DNA of 64,000 bases from Afipia sp. (GTDB lineage: Bacteria; Pseudomonadota; Alphaproteobacteria; Rhizobiales; Xanthobacteraceae), in contig JAUSAX010000060.1 in NCBI GenBank assembly GCA_030652315.1, forward strand, positions 1 to 64,000, given 5' to 3'. Positions 16,973 to 27,608 of the stretch are shown in pieces. The first letter of the stretch is position 1, and each line of letters opens with the position of its first letter. The position numbers and the translations under genes were made by a program. The notes beneath the pieces were generated by a model, which was not told the origin of the DNA, did no database searches, and worked only from the letters and a program-made list of their open reading frames with translations.

Positions 16973-17698
16973 TTATTGCAGGTATTGCCCGCCGTTGATG
17001 GTCATCGTCGACCCCGTGATGAAACCGGACTCGTCGGCGGCGAGGAACACCACTGCGCGAGCGATTTCTTCCGGCTCGCCGAGACGGTTGACGGGAATCT
17101 GCGGGATGACGTTCTTCTCGAGGACGTCCTTCGGCACCGCCTGCACCATCTCGGTGTTGATATAGCCGGGGCAGATCGCGTTCACCGTGATGCCGCCGCG
17201 CGCATTTTCAAGCGCCAGCGCCTTGGTAAACCCGATGTCGCCTGCCTTCGCAGCCGAATAATTGACCTGCCCGAACTGACCCTTCTGGCCGTTGATCGAT
17301 GAAATGCTGATGATGCGTCCGAACTTGCGGCCGCGCATACCCTCGATCACCTGCCGTGTCATGTTGAACAGCGAGCCGAGATTGGTGTTGATGACCGCAT
17401 TCCACTGATCGAGCGACATTTTGTGGAATGGCACATCGCGGGTGATGCCGGCGTTGTTGACCAGCACGTCGATCGGCCCGAGATCGGCCTCGACTTTCTT
17501 CACGCCCTCCGCGCATGCATCGAAGGCAGCGACATCCCACTTGAAAACGGGAATTCCCGTCTCTGCCTTGAACTTCGCTGCGGCCTCATCGTTGCCGGCG
17601 TAACTCGCCGCAACCTTGTAGCCCGCAGCCTTCAACGCCTTGCTGATCGCAGCGCCGATGCCGCGTGTTCCGCCTGTTACCAATGCCACGCGTGCCAT
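16973..17698 (-). CDS. phbB: acetoacetyl-CoA reductase (PHB synthesis)
   Basis: PhbB reduces acetoacetyl-CoA to (R)-3-hydroxybutyryl-CoA with NADPH, the second step of PHB synthesis. The 241-residue SDR has TGGTRGIG at 8-15, NNAG at 81-84, and the catalytic Ser134, Tyr147 and Lys151, with the QVNYSAAKAGDIGFTKAL segment typical of PhbB. A GGAGGGG ribosome site precedes the start. It follows phaA on the same strand, but a strong terminator at 17774-17803 separates them, so it likely has its own promoter. Confidence 0.95.
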   Translation of the reverse strand: MARVALVTGGTRGIGAAISKALKAAGYKVAASYAGNDEAAAKFKAETGIPVFKWDVAAFDACAEGVKKVEADLGPIDVLVNNAGITRDVPFHKMSLDQWNAVINTNLGSLFNMTRQVIEGMRGRKFGRIISISSINGQKGQFGQVNYSAAKAGDIGFTKALALENARGGITVNAICPGYINTEMVQAVPKDVLEKNVIPQIPVNRLGEPEEIARAVVFLAADESGFITGSTMTINGGQYLQ

Positions 17699-17773
17699 AT
17701 CAGGTATCCCCTCCGCAATTCACTGAAGTGTTTTTGGAAAATAAGTATTCAGGTCAATTGCGATAACAGCAAG

Positions 17774-17803
17774 AAAAAATGCCCGGCAAACTGCCGGGCA
17801 TTT
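17774..17803 (-). terminator. rho-independent terminator between phaA and phbB
   Basis: AAATGCCCGGCA (17777-17788) pairs with TGCCGGGCATTT (17792-17803) around a 3-base loop. Read on the minus strand the stem is followed by a T-run from the A-tract at 17774-17779, the classic arrangement for stopping phaA transcription. Confidence 0.88.
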
Positions 17804-17836
17804 CGATTTTATATTGTGCAGTGCGTTCAAAGAATT

Positions 17837-19075
<1,239 letters not shown>

Positions 19076-19220
19076 CTATCCTCTTAACCTAGCCTTCTGG
19101 TGTCAATCGGCCAAAGGCATTCTGGCGGTTTCCGAGGCTGTTCCCCGGTCCGGCACTGCCCGGACATTAACCGTCCTGCACAAAACGGTAGCCGTACCTT
19201 TCTGAAAGTGCTTAGTTTAT

Positions 19221-19242
19221 TGCGATGCATTGTTTGCACTGC
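19221..19242. promoter_or_regulatory. TGC-phased candidate PhaR operator
   Basis: Four TGC triplets at 19221, 19226, 19235 and 19240 form two TGC-N2-TGC units spaced 14 bp apart, 50 bp before the phaR start. PhaR proteins of related bacteria bind TGC-rich sites and repress their own gene, so this is a plausible autoregulatory operator. The match is by eye. Confidence 0.45.
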
Positions 19243-19291
19243 CCTCGACAACGTCCTCCGGTTCCTCTTTTCGCTAGGTATGTGTGAGTCC

Positions 19292-19891
19292 ATGGCAAAA
19301 TCCGACCAGCCCATTACAATCAAAAAATACGCCAATCGGCGCCTCTACAACACCGGCACCAGCACGTATGTGACACTCGAGGATCTCGCCTCCATGGTGA
19401 AGGAGGGCGAAGACTTCCTCGTTTATGACGCGAAGACCGGTGACGACATTACGCGCTCGGTCCTTGCCCAGATCATCTTCGAACAGGAGAACAAGGCCGG
19501 CCAGAACCTGCTGCCGACGACCTTCCTGCGCCAGCTGATACGCTTCTACGGCGACAGCATGCAGATGATTGTTCCGAAGTATCTCGAACAATCCATCGAC
19601 ACGCTGACCCGCGAACAGGAAAAGTTCCGCAAACAGATGACCAACACCTTCAGCATGACGCCGTTTGCGCCGCTGGAAGAACATGTTCGTCGCAACATGG
19701 AAATGTTCGAGCGCACGTTCGCGATGTTCAAGCCGTTCGGCGCGCCCGTGCGGAATCAAACTCCGTCCGCTGAATCGCCGCCGACCGCCAACGAGCCGGC
19801 GGAGGCGGACATCGACGATCTCAAGCGTCAGATGAAAGAAATGCAGGATCGTCTCGAACGGATGTCCAAGGAATCGGAAAGCAAGAGCTGA
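19292..19891 (+). CDS. phaR: polyhydroxyalkanoate synthesis repressor PhaR
   Basis: PhaR binds DNA and PHB and controls phasin and PHB genes in response to polymer. The 199-residue protein has the N-terminal PHB/PHA DNA-binding domain with ITIKKYANRRLYNTGTSTYV at 8-27, then a PHB-accumulation domain (about 60-110, QNLLPTTFLRQLIRFYGDSMQ) and a charged coiled-coil tail. The ATG at 19292 gives the usual MAKSDQP start; an in-frame ATG at 19280 adds four residues. Convergent with the GGDEF/EAL gene. Confidence 0.95.
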   Translation: MAKSDQPITIKKYANRRLYNTGTSTYVTLEDLASMVKEGEDFLVYDAKTGDDITRSVLAQIIFEQENKAGQNLLPTTFLRQLIRFYGDSMQMIVPKYLEQSIDTLTREQEKFRKQMTNTFSMTPFAPLEEHVRRNMEMFERTFAMFKPFGAPVRNQTPSAESPPTANEPAEADIDDLKRQMKEMQDRLERMSKESESKS

Positions 19892-19959
19892 ACGAGCCCT
19901 GCCTGCTCGCGCGATGTAGCGGCAGATTCTGCCGCCACCACTGCCTTCAGTTTGCGATT

Positions 19960-21786
19960 TCAGTTTGCCGCCGCCGCGGGCTTCGTGCCTTGCAGCGGCG
20001 TTTTTGCAGCAGCCGCCCACGGCTTGGTCAGAGAAGCCAGCCCCGTCAGCCGCCCCTGGATGTAATCGCAGCCCCAGCCCTGCAGCAGCGCGGCAGACTC
20101 TTCGTCCTGCACCCACTCGGCAACCGTCTTGATGCCAAGCCGGTGCGCAAGATCAATCAGCGTTTGAACGAATGCACGATCGTCCGACGACCGCGCGATG
20201 TTCTGCACGAACGCGCCGTCGATCTTCACGATGTCTACGCCGAGCTTCCGCAAATTGCGGAATGAGGTGTAGCCAGCGCCGAAATCGTCGATGGCAATGC
20301 GACTGCCAAAGTTCTTCAGCCGCGTGACGAACCCGCGAACGTCATCCAGATCCTGAATGGCGACGGTCTCCGTGATTTCAACGATCAACCGCTCGGCGAC
20401 GCCGGGATAGGCCCGCATCAGCGATTCAATACTGGCCCACCAGTCGGGGTCCATCGTCGTGTCGGGCGAGATATTCAGGCTGAGTTGTGCATGCGGCGCG
20501 TCCGCCAGTTCGGCGACAACGAGTTCGAGTACCCGGTGATCGACAAGCCGGATCAGGCCGAGTTTCTCCGCGACCGGAACGATGTCGGGCGACAGCGAAT
20601 ACGCACCGTCCTCCTGGCGCATCCGCACCAGACATTCGTGGAATGCGGGCTGCCGAGAACCCGTCGCCACGACCGGCTCATAGGCCATCACGATGCGGCG
20701 CTCGTTCAATGCCGTGACGATTTCGTCGGTGACGCGGATATTGACCCGGCGCTGCGCCTCGCGCTCGACATTCGGGCGCCAGACCATCAGCGAGCCGCGG
20801 CGCCGCGCCTTGGCAAGATCGAGCGCTTCGTGAGTCCGGCTCATCGCCTCTTCGACCGTGCTGGCATGGCGCAGCGCATTGATCGCACCGATCGACGCAG
20901 TCACCGCAACCGGACCGGATTGCGTCGGCACAATGTCATCGCGGATGCCCGTAAGAAAACGCTCCGCCGCGACATGCATGTCATCGACCGAGCAGTTCTT
21001 CAGTATCAATCCGAACTTGTTGCCCGAAAATCGTCCGAGTACATCGCCGCCGCGCAGCCGCGCACGAATGCGCTTGGCAACTTCGAGAATGACCTGATCG
21101 GCGATCTCGTAGCCGAAGGCGTCGTTGATCTGCGCAAGATGATCGATCCCGACCAGCATGAAGGCAAAGGACGAACGAAAGCGGCCTGCCTCTTCGATAG
21201 CCTCGGCCAGCGCCGCCGTCAGGCGCGTGCGATTGAACTCGCCGGTCAACGGATCGTCCTGCGACAGCTTCAGGAGTTGCTCGTCGCGGGCATGGCGTTC
21301 GTTGTTGATGCGGATGATGCCGTGCGCGCGGGACGGCTTTCCGTCCGCCCCGGCAAACCAGCGGCCGCATTCATCGATCCAGAGCACCGGCGACGATGTG
21401 CTGGCACGCAGTCCGTACTCGATCTGATAGGGCACGCCCTCGCCGCTTTCGTTCGCCGTCGAATTCAGCACGGCATCGATGCGGATGCCGCGCATCGGCT
21501 CTATCAGTTTCGAGAATTCGCCTGCTTTCAGTAAGGCCGATTGCGGAATATCGCGAAGGACGGCCGCAACATTGTCGCTCCAGCGCAGGGTGTCGCTGGC
21601 GATGTCCCACGAAAAACTGACCTGCCCGAGGGTGGCGAGAAGATCCACCCCAGCCGCTGGTTCGGCGCGACGCATGAGGGGAGCGGTTCCGGGCGCCACG
21701 GCAGACCCGGAAGGGAGCGAGGCTTGAGCCGGGTTGATTGCCAAAGATGCCTCGTTCCGGGACGGCGTGGGTGATTCGACACCCAA
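19960..21786 (-). CDS. GGDEF/EAL domain cyclic-di-GMP protein
   Basis: The 608-residue protein has a poorly defined sensory N-terminus (about 45-170, PAS-like), a diguanylate cyclase domain (about 175-330) and an EAL domain (about 345-585). The GGDEF motif is replaced by SGNKF in LGRFSGNKFGLIL, so cyclase activity is unlikely. The EAL domain reads HECLV in place of EAL but keeps SLNIS, EITE, DDFGAGYTSF, VKIDG and AEWV, the metal and c-di-GMP residues, so phosphodiesterase activity is plausible. No membrane helices. Confidence 0.9.
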   Translation of the reverse strand: MGVESPTPSRNEASLAINPAQASLPSGSAVAPGTAPLMRRAEPAAGVDLLATLGQVSFSWDIASDTLRWSDNVAAVLRDIPQSALLKAGEFSKLIEPMRGIRIDAVLNSTANESGEGVPYQIEYGLRASTSSPVLWIDECGRWFAGADGKPSRAHGIIRINNERHARDEQLLKLSQDDPLTGEFNRTRLTAALAEAIEEAGRFRSSFAFMLVGIDHLAQINDAFGYEIADQVILEVAKRIRARLRGGDVLGRFSGNKFGLILKNCSVDDMHVAAERFLTGIRDDIVPTQSGPVAVTASIGAINALRHASTVEEAMSRTHEALDLAKARRRGSLMVWRPNVEREAQRRVNIRVTDEIVTALNERRIVMAYEPVVATGSRQPAFHECLVRMRQEDGAYSLSPDIVPVAEKLGLIRLVDHRVLELVVAELADAPHAQLSLNISPDTTMDPDWWASIESLMRAYPGVAERLIVEITETVAIQDLDDVRGFVTRLKNFGSRIAIDDFGAGYTSFRNLRKLGVDIVKIDGAFVQNIARSSDDRAFVQTLIDLAHRLGIKTVAEWVQDEESAALLQGWGCDYIQGRLTGLASLTKPWAAAAKTPLQGTKPAAAAN

Positions 21787-21960
21787 GAATAAATCGTCCG
21801 ACGCCCATCAGCCTAGGCTAACTTCCTGAATAATCCGACAAACCGCTTTGTTTTCAATGTCCGGGAGACGGTAACAAATTGCCAATCGCGTCCGGCACGC
21901 CCCTTGCGATGTCACATGGAGAAGGCGCATTGCGTCCCAAAATGAGACAGGTTACCCGCG

Positions 21961-22275
21961 ATGATCATTTCAGGCGTCACATCGAAGACCGGATCTCATC
22001 TGCTTACGGGGCCATCCGCAGCATGCGCGGCCTCGCAGACAGAGCCGGTCGCCAGCCGCGCCCTGGTGCCCGTCGAGCGCCCTCTCCAGGCTTCAGTGGT
22101 ACGGATGGCTCGCCCGGATGCATCGTTTGTGGCGCACCTGATCGCGATGGCTGAGCAGGCTCCCCAGACGCGCACCTTGCGCCGTGAGGCGCCTACCGTT
22201 GCGCACGGGGCTTACGGTCGCGCCACGGTGCTCGGCGCGAATGGCTTCGGCAAGGTGCTGTCGCGGACTGCGTGA
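21961..22275 (+). CDS. small conserved hypothetical protein
   Basis: The 104-residue protein starts MIISGVTSKTGSHLLTGPSA and contains a conserved-looking core RPDASFVAHLIAMAEQAPQTR followed by arginine- and alanine-rich sequence ending GFGKVLSRTA. I recall similar short proteins in Hyphomicrobiales genomes, with no known function. No signal peptide or membrane helix. It lies alone between two minus-strand genes; the ATG follows a purine-rich stretch about 15 bases upstream. Confidence 0.62.
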   Translation: MIISGVTSKTGSHLLTGPSAACAASQTEPVASRALVPVERPLQASVVRMARPDASFVAHLIAMAEQAPQTRTLRREAPTVAHGAYGRATVLGANGFGKVLSRTA

Positions 22276-22279
22276 GGGT

Positions 22280-22975
22280 TCAGGGCTTCGGCGGCGTTTT
22301 GGCCGGACTCTCCGGCGCATGATCCGACACCAGGTCGCTGACACTCCAGTCGGAGATCTTCCGCTCCGCGGCAACCGCGCCTTCGGCATTGCGGATCACG
22401 GCAAGCGTCGGCACCGGTTTCGGTGCAGTTTCAGGCTTAGGCACAGTTTCAGGCTCAGGTTGCGGCGGCAACGGCTCAACCGGCTTCACATCCTGATGCG
22501 GTTGGTCGAATGAGGGCTCGGCCTGTGCGGGACTGGCTGGAACGGGCACTGGTGCCGGCGCGGGTTCGCGCGGGACGCCGGCAGGCGCATCCACCGGCAC
22601 ACGGCGATGCCGGTTGCGGAAGCCGATGGAGACGCCCGCAAGAAACTCCACGGTCATCAGCACTGTCAGCAGGAAAAATGTCGAGGTGCCGAACGGCACG
22701 AGCAGCAGAAATTCTGCGACCGCAGCGCCCGATACAACCAGCGACAGCAAATGATCGGTCAGGTACCGCGCACCGGGCCGCGCGGCTTTCACGACCTCGA
22801 ACAACAACAGAACGATGCAAAGCGCGAGCAGCGCGTCACCGAATGTCGGTGCCCACTGCACACCCGACGTCAGCGTCACGCTCGTGATCGGCGCGGTGAA
22901 CACCACGCCCGGCATCAGGAATACGAAGATGTTGTAGATCGCGAACGGAATCAGAAGCAGCGGAAAACCGATCAT
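22280..22975 (-). CDS. membrane protein with proline-rich tail
   Basis: The 231-residue protein has four hydrophobic segments in its first 115 residues (about 4-22, 46-62, 80-95, 98-115), then an RNRHRR stop-transfer and a long Pro/Glu/Ala-rich tail (PVPVPASPAQAEP type) to the end. I do not recognise the family with certainty. It could be a membrane anchor with an extended cytoplasmic or periplasmic linker. Its stop is 4 bp from that of the small plus-strand gene. Confidence 0.75.
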   Translation of the reverse strand: MIGFPLLLIPFAIYNIFVFLMPGVVFTAPITSVTLTSGVQWAPTFGDALLALCIVLLLFEVVKAARPGARYLTDHLLSLVVSGAAVAEFLLLVPFGTSTFFLLTVLMTVEFLAGVSIGFRNRHRRVPVDAPAGVPREPAPAPVPVPASPAQAEPSFDQPHQDVKPVEPLPPQPEPETVPKPETAPKPVPTLAVIRNAEGAVAAERKISDWSVSDLVSDHAPESPAKTPPKP

Positions 22976-23118
22976 CGTCGGCGGGCTCTCTCTGAAAATG
23001 TATCCTGTGATGCGCTCGTCATCACATGCGTCTGTGGCGTTCTTGTGAAGACGCGTTAGCGCGCTTCCGCCAACATCGCGGCGGTCGCGCTGCTAAGCAG
23101 CGCGACGCGATCCGGACC

Positions 23119-23301
23119 TTAGTCCTTCTTGACCTTCAGGACCTGGCGGCCCTTGTACATGCCGGTCTTGAGGTCGAGGTGATGCGGACGGCGCAATTCG
23201 CCCGAGTCCTTGTCCTCGACATAAGTCGGCTTCTTGAGTGCGTCCGCCGAGCGGCGCATGCCGCGACGTGACGGCGAGGTTTTCCTGCGTGGAACGGCCA
23301 T
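23119..23301 (-). CDS. rpmF: 50S ribosomal protein L32
   Basis: The 60-residue protein begins [20 protein letters not shown], the diagnostic L32 opening, and ends [12 protein letters not shown] longer frame adds ten acidic residues upstream (starting at 23331), which do not belong to L32. This form has no CxxC zinc ribbon, as usual for alphaproteobacterial L32. It precedes the 22280-22975 gene on the same strand. Confidence 0.96.
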   Translation of the reverse strand: MAVPRRKTSPSRRGMRRSADALKKPTYVEDKDSGELRRPHHLDLKTGMYKGRQVLKVKKD

Positions 23302-23441
23302 GGGATCGTCGTCCTCTAAATCAAGGCTCACCCGCCGGGCGGGGGCTCTCCAGAATTCGGATTGAGGCCGCGCTTATAGATGAAGGTTGCTACGAAAGCT
23401 AGACCGGTGGCGTGGAGAAAATTGGCCAAAAAGGCCCAAAA

Positions 23442-24119
23442 TCAGCGATTTCGCTCCCAGCAATCGGAGATTTCCGCCGACTGGGCCCGGACCACGTAAG
23501 TCCCCGCCATCCGCCGCACCCCCGGCCCCGGATTCCGGGCGCTCCGCGTGAACGGATTGGGCAGGATCGAGACCAGAAGGGCGGCCTCGCGGGCCGAAAG
23601 CGCCGCGGCCGGACGACCAAAGGCGTAGTTCGCGCCTGCCTCCGCACCGAACTGGCCGTTGGGGCCGAGCTCCGCCACGTTCAGATAAAGCTCCAGAATG
23701 CGCTTTTTCGACAGCACCAAGTCTATCCACATCGCCAGCGGGAACTCGAGCCCTTTGCGGATCACGCTCCGGCCCGGCCAGAGGAACAGGTTCTTGGCCA
23801 CCTGCTGCGTAATCGTCGATCCGCCACGTGCAACCTCACCGTCCTGCGCATCCTCAATGATGTTCCGGACCGAATTCCAGTCGATGCCGTGATGGAAGCA
23901 GAATCTGGCGTCCTCGGCGGCGACCACGGAGCGCGGCAGGGCCTCGGACATCTCGTCAAGATCGACCCATTTGCGGGTGACGGTTTCACCCGTGAGATAT
24001 CGCCCGATCATCAAGGTCGAGATGGGATGTCCGGTGCTGTAGAGCGGAGTCAGCACATAGGGCAAAAGCACCAGCGCCAGCACCAGCAGCACAACCGCAT
24101 AGATCAATCGTCGCATCAC
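23442..24119 (-). CDS. mtgA: monofunctional biosynthetic peptidoglycan transglycosylase
   Basis: MtgA polymerises lipid II into glycan strands at the inner membrane. The 225-residue protein has one N-terminal transmembrane helix (about 5-25) and a GT51 domain with the catalytic Glu69 in [10 protein letters not shown] (69-78), the RGGSTITQQ motif at 98-106 and the [12 protein letters not shown] segment. No transpeptidase domain follows, as expected for MtgA. Confidence 0.94.
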   Translation of the reverse strand: MMRRLIYAVVLLVLALVLLPYVLTPLYSTGHPISTLMIGRYLTGETVTRKWVDLDEMSEALPRSVVAAEDARFCFHHGIDWNSVRNIIEDAQDGEVARGGSTITQQVAKNLFLWPGRSVIRKGLEFPLAMWIDLVLSKKRILELYLNVAELGPNGQFGAEAGANYAFGRPAAALSAREAALLVSILPNPFTRSARNPGPGVRRMAGTYVVRAQSAEISDCWERNR

Positions 24120-24275
24120 ACCTCATGCCCGGGAGGCTATTCCAGCGGCCCCAACCAGCAGAAACCATGCCTGTCCGTTTTTTCCAATCCCCGGCAAAGC
24201 CGGGTTTTGTAGAATTGACGCGGGCGATGCCATGACCGATTGTCCGCCGAAATTTGCGTTCCTTTGGAGTTTTTG

Positions 24276-25202
24276 ATGACCACCGGCACTTCACCACAGG
24301 ATTTCATGAAACGGCTCGACGCCACGGCGGCAGACACCGAGGCGCTGCTGACGCGCCTTCTGTCGGACAAGCCACTGGCCGGCGAGATCGAGCGCCCGCA
24401 CCGGCTGATGGAGGCGATGCGTTATTCGAGCCTCAATGGCGGCAAGCGGCTACGTCCGTTTCTGGTGGTGGAAAGCGCTGCCGTGTTCGGCGTCTCGCGC
24501 GACGCGGCGCTGATGGCCGGCGCTGCGCTCGAATGCATTCACTGCTACTCGCTGATCCACGACGATCTGCCGTCGATGGACAACAGCGACCTGCGGCGCG
24601 GACGGCCGACCTCGCACAAGAAGTTCGATGACGCCACCGCGATCCTCGCGGGCGACGGGCTTCTCACCATCGCCTTCGACATCATCACCCGCGACGAGGT
24701 TCACAAGGACCCGACGGTGCGCCTGCTGCTGACCCGCGCGCTGGCACGCGCCGCTGGCGTCGGCGGCATGGTGGGCGGACAGATCATGGATCTCGCCGGC
24801 GAAGGCCGTTTCGGCGATCCAGAGCCGCCGGATGTTGCCAAGCTGCAGCAGATGAAAACCGGCGCACTGCTCAAGTACGGCTGCATCGCGGGAGCACTGC
24901 TCGGCCAGGCGCCGAAGGACCAATACGATGCGCTCGACGCCTACGGTCACGCGCTCGGCGAAGCGTTCCAGATCGCCGACGACCTGCTGGACGTCGAAGG
25001 CGATGCGGCGTCCCTCGGCAAGCCTGCCGGACAGGATGCGGCTGCGGGCAAAACCACGTTCGTCACGCTCCTGGGAATTGACGGCGCCAAGGCCCGCGTG
25101 CGCGATCTCCTGAAGCACGCCGATGCCGCGCTCGCACCGTTCGGTGCGAAGGGCGATGTTTTGCGCGCAGCTTCCCGTTTCGTCGCCGAGCGGCAAAACT
25201 AG
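24276..25202 (+). CDS. ispA: polyprenyl synthetase, farnesyl diphosphate synthase type
   Basis: The enzyme condenses dimethylallyl/geranyl diphosphate with isopentenyl diphosphate to farnesyl diphosphate. The 308-residue protein has the first aspartate-rich motif DDLPSMD at 96-102 (two-residue insertion typical of bacterial FPP synthases), NGGKRLRP at 54-61, and the second motif DDLLD at 235-239. The ATG at 24276 follows GGAG; the upstream ATG at 24240 lacks a site. It is followed closely by the DUF1345 gene. Confidence 0.93.
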   Translation: MTTGTSPQDFMKRLDATAADTEALLTRLLSDKPLAGEIERPHRLMEAMRYSSLNGGKRLRPFLVVESAAVFGVSRDAALMAGAALECIHCYSLIHDDLPSMDNSDLRRGRPTSHKKFDDATAILAGDGLLTIAFDIITRDEVHKDPTVRLLLTRALARAAGVGGMVGGQIMDLAGEGRFGDPEPPDVAKLQQMKTGALLKYGCIAGALLGQAPKDQYDALDAYGHALGEAFQIADDLLDVEGDAASLGKPAGQDAAAGKTTFVTLLGIDGAKARVRDLLKHADAALAPFGAKGDVLRAASRFVAERQN

Positions 25203-25216
25203 AAAGGCGCACTAGA

Positions 25217-25903
25217 ATGCCGGGCAAGAAGGACGGCGATCCGTATCTTCTTCGCCTGAAAGGCATGCCGAGGCCGGTGCGCATCGTGCTGGCCCGGCCG
25301 CGGACCTTTATCGCATTCGCGATCGGGCTGGCCTCGCTGCTGTTTCTGCCACCCTCATGGCGTCTCGCGACGCGCCTGCTGGTGGCGTGGGATATCTTCA
25401 TCGCGATCTACATGATGCTCGCCTATGCGACGGTGTTCTCATGCGGAACAGACGACATCCGCCGTCAGGCCGCGCGGCAGGACGACGGGCGCTTCTTTAT
25501 CCTCGTTATGACTGGCCTCGGCGCGTTTGCGAGCATCGCCGCCATTGTCATCGAACTCGGCATCAAACCGCAGCAAGCGCCGCAGCTTGCGCTTGCTGTC
25601 ATGACCATCGTGCTGTCGTGGGCGACAATTCATACGACATTCGCGCTGCACTACGCGCACGACTACTATCGCGGCACCAAGGCAGGCGGCCTCGCCTTTC
25701 CCGGCGCAAGCGAGGGCAGCGATCCGGATTATTGGGACTTCGTCTACTTCTCATTCGTGATCGGTATGACCGCGCAGGTCTCCGATGTCGGCATCACCGA
25801 CAAGATCATTCGCCGGACAGCGACGGCCCACGGCGTAATCTCTTTCATTTTCAATACCGCGCTGGTGGCCCTGATGGTCAATATCGCGGCCAGCGCGATC
25901 TAG
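25217..25903 (+). CDS. DUF1345 membrane protein
   Basis: The 228-residue protein has about five to six hydrophobic segments and the DUF1345 signature: SWATIHTTFALHYAHDYY and DYWDFVYFSFVIGMTAQVSD, ending in a helix with FIFNTALVALMVNI. Function is unknown. It starts 14 bp after the FPP synthase stop and is followed 19 bp later by the antiporter, so the three are likely co-transcribed. Confidence 0.9.
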   Translation: MPGKKDGDPYLLRLKGMPRPVRIVLARPRTFIAFAIGLASLLFLPPSWRLATRLLVAWDIFIAIYMMLAYATVFSCGTDDIRRQAARQDDGRFFILVMTGLGAFASIAAIVIELGIKPQQAPQLALAVMTIVLSWATIHTTFALHYAHDYYRGTKAGGLAFPGASEGSDPDYWDFVYFSFVIGMTAQVSDVGITDKIIRRTATAHGVISFIFNTALVALMVNIAASAI

Positions 25904-25922
25904 AGTCGGGAAATCGCGCGCG

Positions 25923-27530
25923 ATGGCAACGACATTTCAAGTCTTTCTGCTTCTGCTCACTGTCTTCGCAGCCACTGCGGCTATCGCCAAAAAACTCAAC
26001 TTTGCCCCGGCAATTCTCCTCATGGCCGTCGGCATCACGCTCGCATTTCTGCCGGGACTTCCGCGCATCGTGCTCGAACCCGAAGTCGTGATGCAGATTC
26101 TCTTGCCGCCACTGATCTATTCCGCCGGAGTATCGATGAGCTGGCGGGAATTCAAATTCAATCTCCGCCCCATTGGCCTGCTTGCCGTCGGCTGCGTGAT
26201 CTTCACCACCTGCGCCGTCGCAGCGGCTTCCCACTGGCTGTTGGGATTGCCATGGGGTGTCGGCTTTGTCCTCGGCGCAATTGTCTCGCCTCCAGACGTC
26301 GTGGCGCCACTTGCCATCGCACGCCGGCTGGGATTACCCCGGCGCATCCTTGTTGTTCTGGAGGGCGAAGGACTCGCGAATGACGCGACCGCCCTTATCC
26401 TTTATCGGTTCGCTGTCGTTGCAATCAGTACGAGCACGTTCTCGATGGCCAAAGCGGCGGAGACGTTTGCTGCTATCGTGGTCGGCGAGGTTCTCTTTGG
26501 ACTTGCGGTGGGGTGGCTTAGTCTCCGCCTGCGGCAATGGGCTCACGAGCCACGCGTCGAGATTACGCTGTCTCTGCTGACGCCCTATCTTGCCTTCTGG
26601 GTCCCCGAGCACCTTGGTGGCTCAGGCGTGCTGGCGACAGTCGCCTGCGGTCTTTACGTCAGCTGGAACGGTCCGCTGCTGATTCCCTCGGCGACCCGCC
26701 TCCAGGGCATTTTCTTCTGGGATCTCGTGATCTGGCTGATCGAAGGAATTCTATTCCTGCTGATTGGTTTCCAGATGCGGCTGCTGGTCGAAAAATCCAA
26801 CGCATTGCCGCTGAGTGAAATTCTGACAGCCATCGGCATCGTTTCAGTGATCGTCATTCTCGCGCGTTTCGCCTGGGTTTTTCCGGCCAGTTACCTCCCA
26901 CGCTGGCTCAGCAAGCGCATTCGACAACGCGACCCCGTCGCCTCATGGCGCCATATCTTCGTTATCGCCTTCACCGGAATTCGTGGCGTTGTTTCGCTCG
27001 CCGCCGCTTTGGCTCTCCCGCTGACACTGTCGAACGGCCAGGATTTCCCTCACCGTGACCTCATTCTGTTCGTAGCCTTTGGTGTCATCTTCGTCACCCT
27101 CGTTGGGCTCGGTTTGACGCTGCCGATGGTGGTCAAAGCCCTCGGCCTTTCTCAACACGGCCGAGCCGAAGCCGTGGACGAACGCGAGGCCGAAATCGCC
27201 GCGCGGCGCGAAATCCTGCACGCCGCCCGCGACTCCCTCAAAAAGATTATCAGTGAACGAAATCTACCCGAGAGCCTTGCCAAGTTTCTGCTGACCCGTC
27301 ACGAGACCCGCATGCGCGCCCTGCCCGACCCTCCTCCGGTCACGGGCGAAGAAACGCCATCGACGAGAGGCGCGCCGCTGGTGCGTGAAATGATCTCAAT
27401 TGAGCGTAAGCTGTTGCACAAGCTGCTACGTGACGGAAAGATCACCGACGAAACCCGCCGGCGCATCGAACGCGACCTCGATCTGGAGGAAGCCGTCGTC
27501 GATAACCGCGAAAAAATGACACCGCTATGA
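25923..27530 (+). CDS. Na+/H+ antiporter, CPA1 family
   Basis: The 535-residue protein has about twelve hydrophobic segments to residue 420 and a charged cytoplasmic tail to the end, as in the YjcE/NhaP-type exchangers. The ion-binding region LEGEGLANDATALILY (about 145-160) carries the conserved ND pair, and FTGIRGVVSLAAALALP lies in a later helix. Likely an Na+/H+ exchanger for pH and salt balance. Substrate specificity is not shown by the sequence. Confidence 0.9.
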   Translation: MATTFQVFLLLLTVFAATAAIAKKLNFAPAILLMAVGITLAFLPGLPRIVLEPEVVMQILLPPLIYSAGVSMSWREFKFNLRPIGLLAVGCVIFTTCAVAAASHWLLGLPWGVGFVLGAIVSPPDVVAPLAIARRLGLPRRILVVLEGEGLANDATALILYRFAVVAISTSTFSMAKAAETFAAIVVGEVLFGLAVGWLSLRLRQWAHEPRVEITLSLLTPYLAFWVPEHLGGSGVLATVACGLYVSWNGPLLIPSATRLQGIFFWDLVIWLIEGILFLLIGFQMRLLVEKSNALPLSEILTAIGIVSVIVILARFAWVFPASYLPRWLSKRIRQRDPVASWRHIFVIAFTGIRGVVSLAAALALPLTLSNGQDFPHRDLILFVAFGVIFVTLVGLGLTLPMVVKALGLSQHGRAEAVDEREAEIAARREILHAARDSLKKIISERNLPESLAKFLLTRHETRMRALPDPPPVTGEETPSTRGAPLVREMISIERKLLHKLLRDGKITDETRRRIERDLDLEEAVVDNREKMTPL

Positions 27531-27561
27531 TGAGGTGGCGGTCAGACGTCAGAACAAATAG

Positions 27562-27588
27562 AAGCGCGGCGCCCGTACGCCGCGTTTA
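27562..27588. terminator. hairpin at the antiporter/ispG convergent junction
   Basis: CGCGGCG (27565-27571) pairs with CGCCGCG (27578-27584) across a 6-base loop and is followed by TTTAAT on the plus strand. It lies between convergent stops at 27530 and 27609, so it may end both transcripts. Confidence 0.6.
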
Positions 27589-27608
27589 ATAATCCATGCT
27601 GCAGATGA

